Assembly: GCA_945895265.1 (NCBI GenBank)
Contig: CAMDEF010000014.1
Span: 10,398 to 74,397, forward strand
DNA from: Bordetella parapertussis
Lineage (GTDB): Bacteria; Pseudomonadota; Gammaproteobacteria; Burkholderiales; Burkholderiaceae_B
DNA: 64,000 nt
Direction: 5' to 3'
This document shows positions 59,086-64,000 of this stretch, piece after piece; position 1 is the stretch's first letter, and each line of letters starts with the position of its first letter. The notes beneath the pieces were generated by a model that saw only the letters and a program-made list of their open reading frames with translations, did not search any database and had not been told where the DNA came from. The position numbers and the translations under genes were made by a program.

Positions 59086-60723
59086 ATGGCAATTTTTTTA
59101 TTTCGATATCTCGCCTTATGGCTCGCACTTGCCTTTGCTGCGCTAGCGCCTTACTTCGCACTGCAAGGTGAAAGCGCCCTTTTTTGGTGGCTAGTGGCCG
59201 CCGGTTCTTGGGCACTGTCTGCACTTGGTCTGCGTGACCTTACGCAAACGCATCATGCAATTTTGCGAAATTACCCAATCATCGGTCATTTGCGTTTTCT
59301 CTTTGAAGATTTACGTCCGGCCATTCGTCAGTATTTTTTTGAAACAGATACCGAGGAGACACCCTTCTCGAGAGCAAGTCGGTCACTGGTCTATCAGCGT
59401 GCCAAGCAAGAGATCGACAAACGCCCCTTCGGCACCCAACTCGACGTCTACGACCAACAGTATGAATGGATTAACCATTCGCTGGTCCCGTCAAAGATCG
59501 CTGACTCAGATTTTCGCCTGACCGTAGGAGGCCCGGGCTGCAGCCAACCGGTATCGTTATCAGTTCTCAATATCTCGGCAATGAGTTTTGGTGCCTTGAG
59601 TGCAAATGCCGTGTTGGCCTTAAATGAAGGCGCCAAACTGGGGCACTTTGCACATGACACCGGCGAAGGTGGCGTTAGCAGCTACCATCGCCAACCAGGC
59701 GGAGACCTGATTTGGAACATTGGTTCTGGTTACTTTGGTTGCCGTGACGAACAGGGTCGTTTTTCAGAAACACACTTTGTTGCCAACGCCTTGTTGCCTC
59801 AAGTGAAAATGATAGAAATCAAGCTTTCACAAGGTGCAAAACCTGGACACGGCGGAATCTTACCTGGCAGTAAAGTCACAGCTGAAATCGCGGCGGCACG
59901 CGGTGTCAAGATCGGAGAAGACTGCAACTCGCCCTCGGCGCACTCAGAGTTTGATAGCCCCGTTGGCCTCTTGCATTTCGTACAACGCCTTCGCACACTA
60001 TCAGGCGGTAAACCCGTTGGCTTCAAACTGTGTGTTGGTCACGCCTGGGAGTGGTTCGCCATTGCAAAAGCGATGGTCAAGACCGGGATCACGCCAGATT
60101 TTATCGTGGTCGATGGTTCAGAGGGAGGCACTGGTGCGGCCCCCATCGAATTTGTGGATCACGTTGGTACCCCACTACGTGAGGCAATTCGCCTGGTACA
60201 CAACACTCTAGTGGGCTTAAATTTGCGCGATCGTATCAAGATCGGAGCCTCAGGAAAAATCGTATCAGCCTTTGACATGGCACGTACCTTTGCCCTAGGC
60301 GCTGACTGGTGTAACAGTGCTCGGGCCTTCATGTTTGCAATTGGTTGCATTCAGGCGCAACAGTGTCACACTGGACGCTGTCCAACGGGTGTCGCAACGC
60401 AAGACCCCGAGCGCCAGCGTGCCCTAGTACCGTTAGAAAAAGCGCCACGCGTCGCGCATTTTCACCAAAATACGCTGCACGCCCTGGCAGAGTTATTGCA
60501 AGCCTCGGGGTTGCAGCACCCTAAAGATCTCACCACCGCACATATCGCCCGTCGCACCGCCGATAATCATGTCAGCCTGCTTTCAAGTTTATATCCCGGT
60601 ATCACACCAGGCTCGCTGTTGGCTGGAGACCTGCAACGCCCCGTATTTCAAGTTGCCTGGCCAATGGCGAGCGCCGACAGTTTTACGCCACTGACTCCGC
60701 TTGATGCGACCATTGCTCACTGA
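59086..60723 (+). CDS. Membrane-anchored FMN-binding glutamate synthase-like protein
   Basis: Homologue of the central FMN/Fe-S domain of the GltB subunit; 545 residues. Two N-terminal hydrophobic segments (about 5-27 and 33-48) suggest anchoring in the inner membrane. The (beta/alpha)8 domain has GGVSSYH, KPGHGGILPGSKVT and DGSEGGTGAAP. The Fe-S cysteines are Cys421, Cys427 and Cys432 (CIQAQQCHTGRCPTG). The glutaminase domain and a GltD partner are absent, so ordinary glutamate synthase activity is doubtful. The true substrate is unknown. It is convergent with the next gene, 6 bases apart. Confidence 0.85.
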   Translation: MAIFLFRYLALWLALAFAALAPYFALQGESALFWWLVAAGSWALSALGLRDLTQTHHAILRNYPIIGHLRFLFEDLRPAIRQYFFETDTEETPFSRASRSLVYQRAKQEIDKRPFGTQLDVYDQQYEWINHSLVPSKIADSDFRLTVGGPGCSQPVSLSVLNISAMSFGALSANAVLALNEGAKLGHFAHDTGEGGVSSYHRQPGGDLIWNIGSGYFGCRDEQGRFSETHFVANALLPQVKMIEIKLSQGAKPGHGGILPGSKVTAEIAAARGVKIGEDCNSPSAHSEFDSPVGLLHFVQRLRTLSGGKPVGFKLCVGHAWEWFAIAKAMVKTGITPDFIVVDGSEGGTGAAPIEFVDHVGTPLREAIRLVHNTLVGLNLRDRIKIGASGKIVSAFDMARTFALGADWCNSARAFMFAIGCIQAQQCHTGRCPTGVATQDPERQRALVPLEKAPRVAHFHQNTLHALAELLQASGLQHPKDLTTAHIARRTADNHVSLLSSLYPGITPGSLLAGDLQRPVFQVAWPMASADSFTPLTPLDATIAH

Positions 60724-60729
60724 CAAATT

Positions 60730-61683
60730 TCAGTTTTCATACGCACTCGCCGATACACAATCTTCATAGCGCGCGGCCTGTTTGATATAGCCCGAATCGA
60801 GCATACTGGCAGCCAGGCGCGCAAAGCCCTGGCGTGAGATCACCCGCCGACATGTCCACAGTTCGGCCGCGTGATAGCGCGTGAGGCATGCCGTCAAAAT
60901 ATCGAGACTGACGTGCGGATAAAACGGTTTCACAACACGGGCTAGTTCGGCGGGCCCATGCGCAGCTAACCACGGTCTGAATTTCTCAATCGCCAAAATC
61001 ATGGCTTCGAACCCAGCGTGGTTACGCTGCATACCCCCAAAGGTTGAAATAAAGGTTGTGTAAGCGGTATACCCGCGTTGACTGGCCGCGTGCACGACCT
61101 CAATGTCTGCTTGCGCCAGGGCAAGAGAGACGTAGGGCTCAAAGACCTGAATCACATCGACCTCACCACGCAACAGTGCGTCAAGGTTCTCTTGCATGCT
61201 GCGGTCTGCGACTCGGTTAAGCTTGGCGGGGTCAACCCCACTCTCACGCAAATCTTGCTGCAAACACAGCCAGGGTGTGGGCACCTCAGAGACCGAAGCA
61301 AAGCGTAGATTGACTAAATCTTTAAGTGCAAACGCATCGCCTCGCTGACTCTGATTCGCCGCTAAGTCTGTTGATTGCGAAGCACGGAGTTCGCCCCGCT
61401 TGCGGCGCAGCAAAAAAAACGGATCTTTTGCTGCAACCTCACAAAACGCCACAAGCGAACCTTCTGTGCGGTCAAACTGATCACGTTCTTTGATCACCCG
61501 AAGCGGGCCACCCCACATCACATCGATGTTGCCTTTAGCAAGCTCAGCGATCCCTGCCCCCGGCGAAGCCGAGTCGAGCAGGGTGATCGTCACACCTTGC
61601 TCGGCAAACAGCCCCAAGGCGTGCGTAGCGTAAAAAGGCGCATAAAACACGGCGCGAAAGTTTTCAGCAAGTTTGATGTTCAA
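60730..61683 (-). CDS. NMT1/THI5-like substrate-binding-type protein, no signal peptide
   Basis: Periplasmic-binding-protein-like fold of 317 residues, of the NMT1/THI5 (ThiY/SsuA-like) family. Conserved landmarks are FYAPFYATHALGLFAEQGV and LAKGNIDVMWGGPLR. It starts at a TTG with AGGA six bases upstream (complement of 61690-61693); a stop codon lies in frame a short way upstream, so no signal peptide can be added. It would therefore be cytosolic unless secreted otherwise. No permease or ATPase gene is near. The ligand is unknown. Confidence 0.78.
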   Translation of the reverse strand: MNIKLAENFRAVFYAPFYATHALGLFAEQGVTITLLDSASPGAGIAELAKGNIDVMWGGPLRVIKERDQFDRTEGSLVAFCEVAAKDPFFLLRRKRGELRASQSTDLAANQSQRGDAFALKDLVNLRFASVSEVPTPWLCLQQDLRESGVDPAKLNRVADRSMQENLDALLRGEVDVIQVFEPYVSLALAQADIEVVHAASQRGYTAYTTFISTFGGMQRNHAGFEAMILAIEKFRPWLAAHGPAELARVVKPFYPHVSLDILTACLTRYHAAELWTCRRVISRQGFARLAASMLDSGYIKQAARYEDCVSASAYEN

Positions 61684-61767
61684 GGGAAGTCCTAGTTGGT
61701 GTACTTTTTTCTCATGTTAGAGCAGACCGGCGAAAGGCTTTGCCTTGAATTCGGTCTTGAACCCTGC

Positions 61768-61815
61768 CTTGATCTTGATCTTGATCTTGATCTTGATCTT
61801 GGTCTTGGTCTTGAA
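61768..61815. repeat. Hexanucleotide tandem repeat (CTTGAT/CTTGGT)
   Basis: Five CTTGAT units (61768-61797), two CTTGGT units (61798-61809) and a partial CTTGAA follow one another between the two divergent binding-protein genes. The array lies about 100 bases upstream of the Bug-type ATG. Slippage here could alter promoter spacing, but no promoter overlap is proven. Confidence 0.9.
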
Positions 61816-61914
61816 GCGCGACGGACAGCGCGGTTACTGCGCTTGGCACAGATATTGCGTGCTCAGTTGGTGCATAATCATGCTAACGCTTTCACTTTAC
61901 TAACAAGGTTCTCA

Positions 61915-62907
61915 ATGCTGCGCTCAACATACTGGTTCAAAGGTTTATTCAGTCTTGTGTCTGTCATGCTTAGCGCTGTCAGCCTGGCACAACCGACGAC
62001 CTCTGCTGCCAACTACCCCGATAAGCCCGTGCGTCTGATCGTCACCGTACCGCCAGGCGGAGCCGCTGATTTTGTTGCACGTACCTTGTCTGAGCGTTTT
62101 GGCAAAGAATTAGGCACTACGATTCTGGTTGAAAACAAAGCCGGGGCAAACGGCACCATCGCCAGTGCGCTAGTCGCCCGTGCTGCGCCCGATGGCTATA
62201 CGCTGCTACAGGCGGGCATCTCTACGCACGGCATTGGCCCCTATTTTTACGAAAATCTACCTTACGCCCCCTTCAAAGACCTCGTCTCCGTTGCTGCTAT
62301 CGCTGAGTTTCCGATCATTTTGGCTGTCAACGCACAATTACCGGTGCAATCCGTCAAAGAGCTCATCGGACTCGCGCAGGGCAAGCAGCTCAGTTTTGCC
62401 TCAGCCGGCACGGGCAGTGCCCCACATCTGTCTGGCGAGCTGTTTAAAACAGAAACCAAGGTCAACATGGTACATGTGCCCTATAAAGGCTCGGCCCCTG
62501 CCGTGGTCGATGTTGCCAGTGGGCAAGTCGACATGATGTTTGATGGTATCCCTTCGTTGTTGCCGCATATCAAAAGCGGCAAGCTTCGCCCGATCGCAGC
62601 TGTCAGCGTCAAGCGTAACAGCCAATTGCCTGAGTTACCCACCTTCACCGAGCTCGGCTACCCCAGCATGGTGGCTTCGGTCTGGTACGGCCTGATGGCA
62701 CCCGCAGGCACCCCTCAGGCTATTATCGATAAAGTCAACGCCGCCATGAACAAAACCTTGGCTGTGCCAGAGTTACAGAAAAAACTTGAAGATGGTGGCG
62801 CAATTGTGATGCCCGGCACCCCCAAAGATTTTGAGACGTTTTACCTCAAAGACTATGCGCGCTGGGGTGACGTCATCAAGAAAGCCGGCATTTCAACTAA
62901 GCAATAA
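61915..62907 (+). CDS. Bug-family tripartite tricarboxylate transporter substrate-binding protein
   Basis: Periplasmic TctC/Bug-type binding protein; 330 residues from ATG 61915. The signal peptide is MLRSTYWFKGLFSLVSVMLS with cleavage near SLAQ-P. The mature protein starts YPDKPVRLIVTVPPGGAADFVAR, has VENKAGANGTIAS and VPYKGSAPAVVDVASGQVDMMFDG, all Bug hallmarks. An upstream in-frame ATG at 61696 would read through the hexanucleotide repeat and was rejected. No tctA/tctB permease is near, as is usual for this very expanded family. The ligand is unknown. Confidence 0.92.
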   Translation: MLRSTYWFKGLFSLVSVMLSAVSLAQPTTSAANYPDKPVRLIVTVPPGGAADFVARTLSERFGKELGTTILVENKAGANGTIASALVARAAPDGYTLLQAGISTHGIGPYFYENLPYAPFKDLVSVAAIAEFPIILAVNAQLPVQSVKELIGLAQGKQLSFASAGTGSAPHLSGELFKTETKVNMVHVPYKGSAPAVVDVASGQVDMMFDGIPSLLPHIKSGKLRPIAAVSVKRNSQLPELPTFTELGYPSMVASVWYGLMAPAGTPQAIIDKVNAAMNKTLAVPELQKKLEDGGAIVMPGTPKDFETFYLKDYARWGDVIKKAGISTKQ

Positions 62908-62929
62908 ACCTCGGGGCACAGCGATAGAA

Positions 62930-62952
62930 AACGGGCACTCGACGTGCCCGTT
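62930..62952. terminator. Hairpin after the Bug gene
   Basis: AACGGGCAC (62930-62938) and GTGCCCGTT (62944-62952) form a perfect 9-bp stem with a 5-base loop. On the minus strand it is followed by TTTT. It lies between convergent genes. Confidence 0.6.
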
Positions 62953-62990
62953 CAACTAAACTCGTACTGACCGCGACTGACCTTGAGATC

Positions 62991-63013
62991 GCGACAGCAA
63001 GCAATGCTGTCGC
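62991..63013. terminator. Hairpin after the MDR oxidoreductase gene
   Basis: GCGACAGCA (62991-62999) and TGCTGTCGC (63005-63013) form a perfect 9-bp stem a few bases past the minus-strand stop at 63020. No T run follows. Confidence 0.5.
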
Positions 63014-63019
63014 AGCAGG

Positions 63020-64000
63020 CTACGCAATATCAATTACTGCATTACCCATCACCTTGCCTTGCTCGACGGCCTCGTGCGCGGCAACAATCTCTGACAAAGG
63101 GTAGCGCGCGCCGATCGCGTGCACCAACTTGCCAGACGCCAGCAAAGCGTTAAGCTCTTTCAAGGCAAACGTGCGCTCAGTTGGCGTGAGGTCGTACACC
63201 AAAAAGAATTGAAAACTCAGCGTATTAAACAAACACACACGAAATGGGATCAAAGGATCAGCATATTCGTTTGAGCCATAGCACGCCACCGTGCCGTGCG
63301 GCGCAAGTGCACCCTGCCGCACAAGATCCGCTGTGGTTGAAAAATCCATATCAATAATAGCGTCAACACCGCGCCCGCCTGTCAGTGCCTTGACACGTTC
63401 GGCGACATTCTCTGTTTTGTAATTGATCGTTTCAGCCACGCCCACTGCACGCGCATGAGCTGCCTTCACGTCAGAACTAACGGTGCCAATCACGCGTGCA
63501 CCCTTGAGCACTGCCATTTGCGCCGCATAGTGCCCAACAGCCGCTGCCGCGGCAATCACCAAAACTGTTTTGCCAGTCAGATCGCCACAACGACGCACCG
63601 CCTCAAAGGCAGTCAGGCCCGGGATACCCATACACGCAGCAGCATCAAAACTGGTGTTGTCGGGCAAGGCGACGGCCTGCGCTTCTGGCAACACGATGTA
63701 CTGCGCGCACGTACCAAAGGGGCGACCAAACTGACCGTTCCAAGTCCAGACTCGTTGCCCGATTCGGCTAGCAGAGACCCCTGCACCGACCGCCTCAATC
63801 ACCCCGCCAGCGTCGCTATGCGGCACGATACGCGGTGCGATCAACGCACGACCGCGACGCGATTTCACATCTGAAGGGTTCACACCCGACACACTAATTT
63901 TGACGCGTACCTCGCCAGCCCCGACCTCGGGCGTTGGCATCTCACCAAGGACTAGTACCTCGCGAGCTTCACCATTTTTTTCATACCATGCTGCTTTCAT
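63020..64000 (-). CDS. MDR-superfamily NADPH:quinone oxidoreductase-like protein
   Basis: Zinc-independent medium-chain dehydrogenase/reductase of 326 residues; the ATG is the last codon of the window, and MKAAWYEKNGEAREVL is the usual family start, so the gene is probably complete. The N-terminal GroES-like domain has GVNPSDVKSRRG and VPHSDAGGVIEAVG. In the Rossmann domain the usual Gly-rich loop (GAAGGVG-like) reads AAAAAVG, with only the last Gly kept. Quinone reductase or zeta-crystallin-type activity is likely; the electron acceptor is unknown. Confidence 0.86.
   Translation of the reverse strand: MKAAWYEKNGEAREVLVLGEMPTPEVGAGEVRVKISVSGVNPSDVKSRRGRALIAPRIVPHSDAGGVIEAVGAGVSASRIGQRVWTWNGQFGRPFGTCAQYIVLPEAQAVALPDNTSFDAAACMGIPGLTAFEAVRRCGDLTGKTVLVIAAAAAVGHYAAQMAVLKGARVIGTVSSDVKAAHARAVGVAETINYKTENVAERVKALTGGRGVDAIIDMDFSTTADLVRQGALAPHGTVACYGSNEYADPLIPFRVCLFNTLSFQFFLVYDLTPTERTFALKELNALLASGKLVHAIGARYPLSEIVAAHEAVEQGKVMGNAVIDIA

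Noticed and set aside
61696-61914. Upstream extension of the Bug gene through the CTTGAT repeat
   Set aside because: It would encode a Leu-Asp repeat in front of a normal signal peptide. ATG 61915 gives a proper secreted protein.

Overview
The window is a 64 kb piece of a bacterial chromosome. Gene content and order point to a betaproteobacterium of the order Burkholderiales, probably Alcaligenaceae-like. The main pointers are the tRNA-Leu/tig/clpP/clpX/lon block, the exbB/exbD/lpxK/Trm112/kdsB/adk block, a DUF3579 gene beside argD/argF/argG, and a Bug-type (tripartite tricarboxylate) binding protein. GC content looks moderate (mid-fifties by eye, not calculated). Almost everything is housekeeping, densely packed, with many 4-base stop/start overlaps. 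There is no prophage, CRISPR array, secretion system or obvious defence island.

Layout. 1-7.2 kb: the 3' end of lexA, hslR, then the minus-strand protein quality-control block (tRNA-Leu(UAG), tig, clpP, clpX, lon). 7.2-13.5 kb: lysine/DAP synthesis (dapC, dapD), prmB, a YheS-type ABC-F protein and an LpxL-family acyltransferase. 13.5-20.1 kb: a minus-strand coupled series purN, rsmB-like, fatty acid desaturase, uvrD. 20.2-27 kb: ribF, ileS, lspA, coaBC, dedA-like, dut. 27-33.5 kb: minus-strand pqiA/pqiB/pqiC and clpS/clpA. 33.7-37.8 kb: a cold-shock protein, a DUF192 protein, a thiolase, sodB, xseA. 38.2-44.9 kb: exbB/exbD/lpxK/Trm112/kdsB/adk, an SDR, murJ and rpsT. 45-50.6 kb: the relic of an IS200/IS605-type tnpB with its right end, a D-2-hydroxyacid dehydrogenase, DUF3579, argD/argF/argG. 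50.6-58.2 kb: a two-component pair, tRNA-Val, hupB, a trans-sulfuration-family PLP enzyme, rlmB, rnr, tRNA-Leu(CAG). 58.4-64 kb: the least conserved part, with a GNAT enzyme, a membrane-anchored GltS-like FMN protein, two orphan solute-binding-type proteins and an MDR oxidoreductase.

How the genes fit together. Two loci supply most of the ATP-dependent proteolysis machinery (ClpXP/Lon/trigger factor and ClpS/ClpA). The envelope is served by an LpxL-family enzyme, LpxK, KdsB, MurJ, LspA, PqiABC and ExbBD. The arg genes complete the ornithine-to-argininosuccinate branch, and dapC/dapD give part of the succinylase route to lysine, but dapE is not in its usual place between dapD and prmB.

No convincing new multi-gene system was found. 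The most interesting signals are non-coding or small: the decayed tnpB with a preserved omega-RNA-like right end; a perfect FNR-type palindrome upstream of a strong promoter for hupB; a cluster of DnaA-box-like motifs in AT-rich DNA before exbB; a hexanucleotide repeat between two divergent binding-protein genes; and repeat arrays in the tail of the rsmB-like gene.
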